Shown here piece after piece: positions 1-7,210 of a DNA stretch of 14,473 nucleotides. The notes under the pieces are model-generated. The model did not search any database and was not told where the DNA came from. It was given only the letters and a program-made list of their open reading frames with translations. A program made the translations under genes and the position numbers. How positions within the stretch are numbered: the first letter of the stretch is position 1; every line of letters begins with the position of its first letter. The stretch covers positions 1 to 14,473 of the forward strand of contig CAZHJN010000046.1 in assembly GCA_964532995.1 (NCBI GenBank). The letters run 5' to 3'. The DNA comes from DTJG01 sp964532995 (lineage in GTDB: Bacteria > Ratteibacteria > UBA8468 > B48-G9 > DTJG01).

Positions 1-1
1 G

Positions 2-322
2 GTGCCCTCTTCTCTTCCAACAACTGACACTGATACAACACTATGGCAGGCAAAGAGAAAAACATCCGGAACACCGGCAAGAAACTCCGGTGAGTGGAAA
101 CTCATTGATGCAAATAAATCAATAGAACTTTCTTCAGGAAGCGGCTTTGAATATTATACTCTCTCAAACAATGGATTGAAAAAAATTGATAACCTTCTTT
201 CTGAAACACCGGTTGCAATCAGAATAACATTGAACGGAAAAACGACTGACCCATCTCTTAAAACAAGACCTGTCATTTCCACAACGATACTTATCAGGTC
301 AAAGAATAAACTTCCTTTTTAA
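2..322 (+). CDS. 3' end of a prepilin-like protein (GspJ-type minor pseudopilin?), partial
   Basis: The frame is open to the left edge of the window and ends in TAA at 320-322. The GTG at base 2 need not be the true start, and the N-terminal prepilin leader and transmembrane helix would lie upstream. The visible 106 residues are hydrophilic. The last third, with the pattern PVAIRITL, a short polar loop, then a run ending in TTILIRSK, resembles the C-terminal beta-strands of GspJ/PilW-type minor pseudopilins, where a proline-led strand (LPxxVRITL) is followed by a final strand ending in Ile-Arg. It lies 10 bases upstream of gspG, in the same orientation, which supports a role in the same secretion or pilus system. 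A second GspJ-like gene occurs at 1506-2150, so this would be an extra minor pilin. The assignment rests on pattern only. Confidence 0.45.
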   Translation: MPSSLPTTDTDTTLWQAKRKTSGTPARNSGEWKLIDANKSIELSSGSGFEYYTLSNNGLKKIDNLLSETPVAIRITLNGKTTDPSLKTRPVISTTILIRSKNKLPF

Positions 323-332
323 CCACAGAAAA

Positions 333-770
333 ATGAAAAAAACAGGATTTACTCTCATTGAAATTCTTGTTGTGCTTGTGATAATTTCAATGCTTGCAGG
401 TATAATGCTACCGGCTACAAAAAAAGCAAGAACAAAGGCAGCGATCGTAAAAACAAAAGCGATAATCTCTTCAATTGAAGCAGCCCTTTTTATGTACAAC
501 ACTGACATGGGTGATTATCCCGAAAGCACAGGCTCAAGCAAAATTCTCATTGAATCTCTGATGGGACCATTAAATGACGAAAACTGGAAAGGACCGTATA
601 TGAGATTCAAACAGGCTGATATTGATGAAAACCGCTGTATAATTGACTCATGGAGAAATCCTTTGATATATATTTATCCTCAAAATGAAGAAAACAATGT
701 GCCTTTTATCATCAGATCCGCAGGACCTGATAAAAAACTTGATACGAAAGATGATATCGGCAACTGGTAA
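333..770 (+). CDS. gspG: Type II secretion major pseudopilin GspG
   Basis: This 145-residue protein is the expected size for GspG, the main subunit of the short periplasmic pseudopilus that pushes substrates through a type II secretion channel. It begins MKKTG followed by FTLIEILVVLVII, a class III prepilin signal: cleavage after Gly5 by the prepilin peptidase would give an N-methylated Phe with Glu at mature position +5. The hydrophobic helix spans residues 6-27. The C-terminal domain has the GspG hallmarks WKGPYM (about 85-90), a D-S-W-x-N-P-L-x-Y stretch (about 105-113), and the terminal GPD...DTKDDIGNW, which matches the calcium-binding loop of the family. The start has no clear Shine-Dalgarno sequence. 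It is the first complete gene of a pseudopilin cluster, and its stop overlaps the next gene by 20 bases. Confidence 0.92.
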   Translation: MKKTGFTLIEILVVLVIISMLAGIMLPATKKARTKAAIVKTKAIISSIEAALFMYNTDMGDYPESTGSSKILIESLMGPLNDENWKGPYMRFKQADIDENRCIIDSWRNPLIYIYPQNEENNVPFIIRSAGPDKKLDTKDDIGNW

Positions 771-1203
771 AAAAGGACTGACGCTGATTGAAATACTTGT
801 TATTGTGGTTATTGTCAGTATACTAATCGGTTTTTCTATTTTTTTCCCACACAAAGCAATAAATATAATAAATTTTAATAATTTTTGAAAAACCATATGT
901 GAAATGCTTGATACAGCAAGAAATTATGCAATAACCGAAAGAAAATCATTTTTTGTTGTTTTTGATAAAAATTCATGCGGAATCTATGACAGCAAAAAAA
1001 ATCCTGTTGGCAAAATTTATAAATTTCCTCAGTTTATTATAATTGAAGAAAAAACTGCTGGTTTTTCACCTGTGGAGTTTCTGCCAGAAGGTTCAGCAAG
1101 ACAGGCAGGTCATATAATTCTAAAAGATATCTCAACTGAAAAAACAAAAAAAATTATCCTTTATAACCTTACAGGAAAATCAGCAATTGAAAAGAATAAG
1201 TAA
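751..1203 (+). pseudogene. GspH/FimT-like minor pseudopilin interrupted by in-frame TGA
   Basis: From ATG 751 the frame gives a short basic leader (MISATGKKG) and a textbook prepilin helix LTLIEILVIVVIV, with Glu at mature +5. After 45 residues it meets TGA at 886-888. The same frame is then open from 889 to TAA at 1201-1203. This second part reads like the body of GspH: an amphipathic helix with a DTARNYAITE stretch (GspH proteins typically have an AR-x-x-AI motif here), a strand SFFVVFD, then a strand with FLPEGSA, comparable to the usual F-x-P-x-G-x-A. Summed length is about 150 codons, normal for GspH. A single base change or sequencing error at codon 46 explains the data best. A separate start at ATG 904 would make a soluble fragment without a pilin helix, which is unlikely to work alone. 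It overlaps gspG by 20 bases and the next gene by 17. Confidence 0.75.
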
Positions 1204-1558
1204 TGGATACTCCCTTATTTCTGCTCTGGTGGCAACAATCATCATCATTTTGGGTATATCCTGTGTATTACTCGTAATTCAGAATACTGAGAGGCTCTTT
1301 AAAAGAGCAACATCTTTTCAGGATTTTGCAGTTGCTGCTGAAATCCTCAATGATAAAATTCAGGATGAATTCAGCTGTGCCGGAACAGCAGTCCCGGAGA
1401 AAATAGAGGGTAAAATGCCTGATTTTCCTGATCTTTACTATGAAATTTCTTTCCACCAGATTAAGGAAAATTTATATGAAGTCCATATCAAACTGTTCAG
1501 AACAGATGAAGGGAAAAAATTCACAGAAGAATTTATTACAGCTCTTCATCAAAGATAA
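1187..1558 (+). CDS. GspI-like minor pseudopilin lacking Glu+5
   Basis: This is a 123-residue prepilin-like protein. The TTG start at 1187 is chosen because it gives a 7-residue basic leader (MKRISNG) immediately before the hydrophobic helix, and because AGGA at 1173-1176 lies upstream at a usable distance. Predicted cleavage after Gly7 leaves YSLISALVATIIIILG as the mature N-terminus. Its length, its position after the GspH-like gene, and the ALVA core of the helix suggest GspI, which sits near the pseudopilus tip. The usual Glu at mature +5 is replaced by Ser12. That Glu normally pairs with the N-terminus of the neighbouring subunit, and its absence is typical of GspK rather than GspI. It overlaps the genes on both sides. 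The fold of the C-terminal half (about residues 50-123) is not diagnostic. Confidence 0.65.
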   Translation: MKRISNGYSLISALVATIIIILGISCVLLVIQNTERLFKRATSFQDFAVAAEILNDKIQDEFSCAGTAVPEKIEGKMPDFPDLYYEISFHQIKENLYEVHIKLFRTDEGKKFTEEFITALHQR

Positions 1559-2150
1559 AAGGGCTTTTTCACTTGTGGAAATACTGGTTACAATGGTCAT
1601 TCTGGTTGCTGTATTTGTTTCAGCCATTTTGATTTTTTCCTCCATCACACTGAGAATTTCCAGACAGTCAATCAAAAAAACAATTTCAACAGAAGCTGAT
1701 GATTTCATATTATTTTTAAGAAGTAAACTTCGGGAAGCCACAATTAATGATATTGAAGGACCTTTCAGAATTGATTTTGTGGGAACAGAAACCTCCATAA
1801 AATTTGTCGCTCCTTATACTGAAGGAAACGGTTCAGACCTCGGAAAATACGGCATATACTTTGATGGCGATGAAATAAGGCTATCTTTAGAAAGAATTGA
1901 TAGAAACACAAAATCATATTCATTTGAATCCGGTTTTTCCGGAAGTCAACCAATGGTTAACAATGTAAAAAATTTGATATTTTCATACTGGAATGGAAGA
2001 CAGTGGGAAAAAAACTGGGATACAAAAAATCAGATTGGGCAATCAATGCTTCCTGAAAAAATAAAGATATTTTTAGTTTTGACAGGAGGCAGAATTGAAG
2101 GAAAACAGATTGAAGAAACTTTTATGCAGGAAATCTGGATCGGGGAATAA
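1506..2150 (+). CDS. GspJ/PilW-like minor pseudopilin
   Basis: A prepilin helix, FSLVEILVTMVILVAVFVSA, with Glu at mature +5, is followed by a globular domain of about 170 residues. The end of that domain has the GspJ pattern: VKNLIFSYWNG..W, a Trp-Asp, LPEKIKIFLVL, and a last strand ending in EIWIGE. GspJ forms part of the pseudopilus tip complex with GspI, GspK and GspH. The start is uncertain. ATG 1506 gives a 20-residue leader ending KDKRA, so cleavage would follow Ala rather than Gly. ATG 1440 in the same frame would give a longer leader and a deeper overlap with the previous gene, and no good Shine-Dalgarno sequence favours either. A rare ATC start at 1548 would give a normal-length leader, but this is speculative. 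The gene overlaps both neighbours. Confidence 0.72.
   Translation: MKGKNSQKNLLQLFIKDKRAFSLVEILVTMVILVAVFVSAILIFSSITLRISRQSIKKTISTEADDFILFLRSKLREATINDIEGPFRIDFVGTETSIKFVAPYTEGNGSDLGKYGIYFDGDEIRLSLERIDRNTKSYSFESGFSGSQPMVNNVKNLIFSYWNGRQWEKNWDTKNQIGQSMLPEKIKIFLVLTGGRIEGKQIEETFMQEIWIGE
2084..2089 (+). promoter_or_regulatory. Strong Shine-Dalgarno site fixing the TTG start of the GspK-like gene
   Basis: AGGAGG lies 5 bases upstream of TTG 2095 and inside the preceding coding region. It selects TTG 2095 over the in-frame TTG at 2110 and yields a 20-residue basic leader ending in Gly, as expected for a prepilin. Confidence 0.75.
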
Positions 2151-4431
2151 GGGAGATGCCCTTATTTTTGCCATTGGTATCGTGCTGCTTTTGTTTGTCA
2201 TTACCACCGGGCTACTTATAATATTCGGACACTGGGAAAAGTCTTCATTTCTGATGTTTGCAAGAACTCAATCAGCACACGCGGCAAAAATAGGAGTGGA
2301 ACAGGCGATCTGGGAACTTAAGAATGACAGGAACAATTATGATGGATATGATGAAATCTGGCATAAAAAATTTACAGGAGATGATATTGATATAGATGGC
2401 GATGGTGTTTGTGAAAGTAAGTTTTTTTATGTGAAAAATTTCAGAGGACGAACTATCGCAAGATATGCGGTCCTTGTAACTGACGAATCAGGTTCAATAA
2501 ACATCAATTGCACAGGTAATCTGGCGGGAAATGGTAAACACAGTTTCAATGAAGGCTGGACAACTTACGAGATTTCTTTCTTTCCGGGTCTCTGTGATTC
2601 CATTGCAGGTAAACTAGTTGAATTCAGAAGAGGAGAAAACTTAAAGCCAGGTAAATCCTACATTGATGACGATAATGATAATTCAGAACTTTCAGATGAT
2701 GGAATTGACAATGACGGAGATGGCATTATTGATGAAAATGATGAAGGAATTGATGAAGAGGATGAGTTTAACCACAGAAAACCGTACGATGACGACAGAC
2801 CATTTTTTGTCATTGAAGATATTAAAATGGTCCAGGGTTTGACACGAGAAATTTTCAAAAAAATAAAGAATATCATCACATGCCACAGCTATGATTTGAA
2901 TATAGATTCAGAAAATTATCTCCGAACAAATATAAATAAAGCGGATGCATCCCGTATTTTTTCGATCCTTAAAGATGCTGGATATAAAAGGGAACAGGCA
3001 ATTCAGATAGCAATCAATGTGATTGATTACAGAGACAGAGATAATATCCCAACAGTTGTAACAACAGAGGATGGTTTACAATTTGTGGGAATTGAAAAAA
3101 CCCCTTATATCAATGAGATTAAACCGGCTCCCCAAATAAGAATTCAAACTTTGATTACTGCTTCAGGTCCTGTTATTGTTATTGAAGAAATCGGGCCACA
3201 TTTTATAGAAATTTTTAATCCTTATGACGAAATCATTGATATAAGCGGATGGACAATAAAAGGTGGCATGGTTCTTTTGCCATCAATGAACCTGACAGAT
3301 TTCAACAGAATACCCCAGGAAACCATTGACCGTTTGGATAAAGATACAGACTTAAATCAATCAATATTCGGACAATTCTGGAAGTCCCTTTCCATAAATA
3401 CCATTAAAATTCCTGAAGGAACAAAAATAAAGCCCCGTTGTTATTATCTGATTGGTGATTCAATAAAATGGAAGATCTACATCAAAATAACAGCAGCAGG
3501 ACCTATTATAATTCCACTTCTCATACCAATAAGACAACCATATAACGCTGATCAATTCGAACCCATTCTTTTTATGAATTTTGATTGCCCTGAAATAGCA
3601 AACATATTTTCAGCCATTTCTAAGATATTCGGAATCAATTTTTCATTCAATGGTCAGATGGTTATGATGAACAAAAATAACAACCTTATTGAACGGATTG
3701 ATTATGGAAAGGATAAACCCGGAACTACCTCAAGGCAGAAAAACGATCCAAGAATCAATCAGTGGTTTACTGAAACCCAAACTCCCGGTAAAACTAATGT
3801 ATGTTTTTTGCCTTCTACGGGAAATGAGTTTGCCGCCTTACAGTTTCATCAATGGCCAGCATCTTTCATAATTAAGAACAACCCATTTTCAAGTCCTGCG
3901 GAACTTTCCTTTATTCACAAAGGACTGCAATGGCAAACCCTGAACATGTGGAAGTCTCATGATAGTAAACTGCTTGACCTGTTCACTGTGGTAAAAGAGC
4001 CAGAAAAACCGGTCTCTGGAAGGATCAACATAAACACAGCCAGTTTGGATGTATTAAAATGTCTGCCACTTGTTGACACTGATATTGCCAGGGAAATAAT
4101 CATTGCCAGACCTTTCAAAACCATCTCTGATATTGTGGGTAAACCTGAAAGCAATCTTAACAGAAAGCTTACTAAATATGGAAAAAATCTTTTTGATGAC
4201 AACAAAAATGGTTGGATCGACACAGAAGACGAAAGGGAACTGGTTATTTCTAAAATCATTAATCTGATAACCGTAAGAGCGAATGTCTTCAGAATCACAG
4301 TAATATCTCAAAAGGTGCTTGATTCTGATAACAATGGTATAATTAATGATAAGGAAATAAAAGCTGAAAAAAAATACAGAATTATATACGATCGTTTCAA
4401 CAATAAAATTCTGGAGAGGAGACAATTGTGA
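2095..4431 (+). CDS. gspK: Giant GspK-like minor pseudopilin with lamin-tail-like insertion and EF-hand loops
   Basis: GspK caps the tip of the type II secretion pseudopilus. This copy has 778 residues, roughly twice the usual 300-350. A basic leader ends at Gly20, followed by a hydrophobic helix (about 21-45) starting DALIF without Glu+5, as is normal for GspK. The strand DESGSININ (130-138) and the helix-hairpin-helix-like segment (about 642-672, RININTASLDVLKCLP then a DIAREII helix) are typical of the T2SSK domain. Residues about 357-392 (FIEIFNPYDE, then DISGWTIKGG) look like a lamin-tail domain inserted between them. EF-hand-like loops occur at 205-216 (DNDGDGIIDEND), 701-712 and 743-754 (DSDNNGIINDKE), with a partial one near 99-107. 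A strongly acidic stretch covers 190-224. The stop overlaps the next gene by 4 bases. Calcium-dependent assembly is an inference. Confidence 0.82.
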   Translation: MKENRLKKLLCRKSGSGNKGDALIFAIGIVLLLFVITTGLLIIFGHWEKSSFLMFARTQSAHAAKIGVEQAIWELKNDRNNYDGYDEIWHKKFTGDDIDIDGDGVCESKFFYVKNFRGRTIARYAVLVTDESGSININCTGNLAGNGKHSFNEGWTTYEISFFPGLCDSIAGKLVEFRRGENLKPGKSYIDDDNDNSELSDDGIDNDGDGIIDENDEGIDEEDEFNHRKPYDDDRPFFVIEDIKMVQGLTREIFKKIKNIITCHSYDLNIDSENYLRTNINKADASRIFSILKDAGYKREQAIQIAINVIDYRDRDNIPTVVTTEDGLQFVGIEKTPYINEIKPAPQIRIQTLITASGPVIVIEEIGPHFIEIFNPYDEIIDISGWTIKGGMVLLPSMNLTDFNRIPQETIDRLDKDTDLNQSIFGQFWKSLSINTIKIPEGTKIKPRCYYLIGDSIKWKIYIKITAAGPIIIPLLIPIRQPYNADQFEPILFMNFDCPEIANIFSAISKIFGINFSFNGQMVMMNKNNNLIERIDYGKDKPGTTSRQKNDPRINQWFTETQTPGKTNVCFLPSTGNEFAALQFHQWPASFIIKNNPFSSPAELSFIHKGLQWQTLNMWKSHDSKLLDLFTVVKEPEKPVSGRININTASLDVLKCLPLVDTDIAREIIIARPFKTISDIVGKPESNLNRKLTKYGKNLFDDNKNGWIDTEDERELVISKIINLITVRANVFRITVISQKVLDSDNNGIINDKEIKAEKKYRIIYDRFNNKILERRQL

Positions 4432-5348
4432 AAATAAATGATAAAGCAAAAAACTGGTTAAGAACGCAGAATATGAAAATATCCGGAATACTAAAAGACA
4501 AAAAGAAAAGGAAAAAGTTCATTATTACATTTATTGCAGTAATAATTATTGTAGCCGGAGCATACCAGGGATACAGACAGTATCTCAAAAAAAATGCAGT
4601 TGCCATTGTCAATGGAGAAATTATTACACTTTCTGCTCTTAAGGAAAAAATTTCAACCTATCCTGAATTTTATCAGAACTATGTAAAACAATTCCCAGAA
4701 CAGGCTCTTGAAGATTTTATCGGAGAAAAACTTTTGCTCCAAAAAGCAAAAAAATATGAAACGAGATACAGAAAGAATATCAAAAAAGCTCTTGAAAACT
4801 ATAAAAAAGACCTACTGATAAAGGAATTTCTCGCAGACCAGGTTCTTAACAGGGCTGAAATATCGCAGGAAGAAATCAAAAATTATTACAATAATAATCT
4901 TAAGGATTTTCTTGTTCCTGAACGAATTCATCTGTACGAAATAGTCGTTCCGACAGAAGAAGAAGCAAGGAATATTCTAAACAGGCTCTCAAGTGGAGAA
5001 GATTTCTATGAAATAGCAAGAAAAGAGTCAATAAGTTCGTCAAAGGATAAAGGTGGAGATCTTGGCATGATATCAAGGGGACAACTCATGCCGGAACTTG
5101 AAGAAATACTCTTTTCAATGAAGGCAAACCAGATACTTGAAAAGGTTGTAAAAACAGACCAGGGTTATCATATTATAAAAACCGGTGAAAAACAGACTGC
5201 TCATCTTCAAACCATTGAAGAAGCAACACCTGTAATAAAACAGGTTCTCATAAATCAGAAAAGAAGCCAGCTTCTTAATACTTATCTGAACGAGATAAAA
5301 AATAAGTCTAAAATTGTCAGATTCAGCGAAAAAATTAAAAATTTATGA
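4428..5348 (+). CDS. Membrane-anchored parvulin-type peptidyl-prolyl isomerase (PpiC/PrsA/SurA-like)
   Basis: This 306-residue protein has a basic N-terminus, one transmembrane segment (about 31-45) and a periplasmic part. The VAIVNGEIIT strand (58-67) begins a SurA_N-type chaperone region. A parvulin domain follows (about 165-254): a helix AEEEA-like region with LSSGEDFYEIA, then GGDLG (209-213) and GYHII (246-250), which are hallmark positions of active PpiC-family rotamases. It probably folds exported or outer-membrane proteins, perhaps pseudopilus or secretion substrates given its position. The GTG start overlaps the gspK stop (GTGA) and is preceded by GGAGAGGAG ending at 4421, 6 bases away. 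It is followed with a 4-base overlap by a second SurA-like gene. The first residue of the canonical parvulin His-Ile motif is not obvious, so catalytic activity is likely but not certain. Confidence 0.88.
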   Translation: MKINDKAKNWLRTQNMKISGILKDKKKRKKFIITFIAVIIIVAGAYQGYRQYLKKNAVAIVNGEIITLSALKEKISTYPEFYQNYVKQFPEQALEDFIGEKLLLQKAKKYETRYRKNIKKALENYKKDLLIKEFLADQVLNRAEISQEEIKNYYNNNLKDFLVPERIHLYEIVVPTEEEARNILNRLSSGEDFYEIARKESISSSKDKGGDLGMISRGQLMPELEEILFSMKANQILEKVVKTDQGYHIIKTGEKQTAHLQTIEEATPVIKQVLINQKRSQLLNTYLNEIKNKSKIVRFSEKIKNL

Positions 5349-6211
5349 TGAAAAAATATTTTGTTATTTTTTCCCTGGTCTTTTTACTGTTTGGATATGT
5401 CTGTGGCGCAGAAAACAGAGAAGACAGAAGCATTGCCATGGTTGGCAATAGAATTATATGGAACAACGATGTGAAAGAAAGGGCACAGGTACGCGCTGTT
5501 TCATATGAAGAAGCCCTTTTACAATTAATAGAAGAAAAACTTCTCATAATTCAGGCAAAAAAGAAAGGCATTGGTGTTTCAAGGGAAGAAATTGATAATC
5601 GTCTGAATTTTATAATCAGCGAATGGCAGAAAAACGGGATAGATTTTGTAAAATTCATAAGAGAAAACGGTTTAACAATAGATCAGTACCGAGAAATAAT
5701 TGCTGAAGATATACAGAAAGAAAAACTTGTTTCTCAAATATCACAGGAAATCTCAGGGAAAATCAAAATATCACCTGTCGAAATTGCGCAGAAAATGGCT
5801 GAAATGCCTCAGGAAAAACAGGTTCTATTATTAAAGAAAACCTTTACTGACCAGGCTATTGCAGAAAGTTTTGCTGCAGAATTAAAAAAAAATAAAGATG
5901 CTTTCAGGGAAATGGAATCCATGGGATGGATCAGCGTAAACAAGATTGACAGTACTTTGCTTTCTGATCTTTATATTGCAGGAAAAGGAAATCCAATAAT
6001 CAAAAAAATTCAGGAAAAGATTATTGTTTATGTTCTGGCAGAGGAACAGGAAAATTCTCCTGAGGAAAGGTTTAAGAAAGCTTATCAGGAAATAAAACAG
6101 GAAAGATTTATAAAAATCTATCCTGAATACATAGGAAATCTTGCCAGGGAAATTCCGGTAAAGATTTTTGATGCAAATGTTGCCGGAAAACTTCCCTTCC
6201 CTAACAAATAA
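5345..6211 (+). CDS. surA: SurA-like periplasmic chaperone, degenerate isomerase domain
   Basis: The protein has 288 residues and a Sec signal peptide (MMKKYFVIFSLVFLLFGYVC, with likely cleavage soon after). The segment IAMVGNRIIWNNDV (about 30-43) followed by helices with LIEEKLLIIQAKKKGI matches the N-terminal chaperone region of SurA, which escorts outer-membrane proteins across the periplasm. The C-terminal part (about 153-250) has the outline of a parvulin domain but lacks the GGDLG and GYH signatures of its upstream neighbour, so it probably works as a chaperone without isomerase activity. The naming is supported by position: pdxA and ksgA follow directly, as in the E. coli surA-pdxA-ksgA operon. 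ATG 5345 overlaps the previous stop by 4 bases. A second ATG at 5348 could also serve. Confidence 0.78.
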   Translation: MMKKYFVIFSLVFLLFGYVCGAENREDRSIAMVGNRIIWNNDVKERAQVRAVSYEEALLQLIEEKLLIIQAKKKGIGVSREEIDNRLNFIISEWQKNGIDFVKFIRENGLTIDQYREIIAEDIQKEKLVSQISQEISGKIKISPVEIAQKMAEMPQEKQVLLLKKTFTDQAIAESFAAELKKNKDAFREMESMGWISVNKIDSTLLSDLYIAGKGNPIIKKIQEKIIVYVLAEEQENSPEERFKKAYQEIKQERFIKIYPEYIGNLAREIPVKIFDANVAGKLPFPNK

Positions 6212-7210
6212 ATGATACGCGCGTTAATATCAACAGGGGATCCCGCAGGAATCGGCCCGGAAGTATCAATCAAAGCGGTAAGTGAGTTAATTGAACAGGA
6301 CTTTGAATTTATTCCTGTTCTTGTTGGTGATAAATCTGTAATTTTCAAAATAATTGAGTGTCTGAAGATTGAAAAACAAATTCTACCCTGGAGGTTTCAG
6401 GCAGATCCTGGTAAAATTTTTTTTGTTGATACCGGGATAATAAGAACCAGAAAATTCCCTGAAGGAAGAGATGATGAGCTGACCGGCAAAGCTTCTTTTA
6501 AATATTTTGAAAAAGCCTGGGATATGCTTCAAAAAGATCTCGGCGACTGTATAATAACCGCACCTATTTCAAAAAAATCATGGAACATGGCAGGAATATC
6601 GTACAGCGGACATACAGAAGCCCTTTCATCTTTTTCAAAAGAAAAAACATACATGCTTATGGCTGCCGGGAAATTGCGTGTTCTCCTTGCAACAATGCAC
6701 ATACCGATAAAAAAAATATGGAAATATCTTACCGTAGAAAGTCTTTTCCTGAGTACCAGAACCACTGCTGAATTCATAACCAGGTCCTTTAGAATAAAAA
6801 ATGTTCGGATAGCTTTTTGTGGATTCAACCCGCACGCTGGAGAATCAGGAATACTTGGCACAGAAGAAAAAACAATCATTGAACCCGTGATTGTCAGACT
6901 CAACAAGCAGGGTTTTCACGCATCAGGACCTTATCCGTCTGATTCACTTTTCAGGGATGTGCTGAAAGATGATAGTTATGACCTCATTGTTTCAATGTAT
7001 CATGACCAGGCTCTGCCGGTTCTTAAAACACTATTTTTTAAAAAACTTGTCAACATCACAGTTAACTCATCAGGATGGATAAGAACCAGCCCAGGACATG
7101 GAACCGCATTTGATATCGCATGGAAAAATAAGGCAGATGCTTCATCCATGAAACAGGCGATTAAAACTGCGGTTGAACTTACAAAAAGAAAAAGATGGAC
7201 ACGTTTTTGA
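6212..7210 (+). CDS. pdxA: 4-hydroxythreonine-4-phosphate dehydrogenase PdxA
   Basis: PdxA oxidises 4-phosphooxy-threonine with NAD in the pyridoxal 5'-phosphate pathway of the DXP-dependent type; its product condenses with deoxyxylulose phosphate via PdxJ. The 332-residue length is normal. Family signatures run in order: STGDPAGIGPEV (7-18), TAPISK near 117-122, SGHTE (132-136), MHIPIKKI (162-169), GFNPHAGE (204-211), GPYPSDSLF (239-247), SMYHDQALP (261-269) and RTSPGHGTAFDIA (291-303). The three metal-ligand histidines expected in the family are His134, His208 and His264. The start codon immediately follows the surA stop with no spacer, and no Shine-Dalgarno sequence is visible, so it is likely translationally coupled. 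The last 16 bases overlap ksgA. Confidence 0.97.
   Translation: MIRALISTGDPAGIGPEVSIKAVSELIEQDFEFIPVLVGDKSVIFKIIECLKIEKQILPWRFQADPGKIFFVDTGIIRTRKFPEGRDDELTGKASFKYFEKAWDMLQKDLGDCIITAPISKKSWNMAGISYSGHTEALSSFSKEKTYMLMAAGKLRVLLATMHIPIKKIWKYLTVESLFLSTRTTAEFITRSFRIKNVRIAFCGFNPHAGESGILGTEEKTIIEPVIVRLNKQGFHASGPYPSDSLFRDVLKDDSYDLIVSMYHDQALPVLKTLFFKKLVNITVNSSGWIRTSPGHGTAFDIAWKNKADASSMKQAIKTAVELTKRKRWTRF

Noticed and set aside
886..888. TGA read as an amino acid through a changed genetic code.
   Set aside because: TGA ends at least five intact genes in this window at positions that fit the next start codon, and Trp is written TGG throughout.
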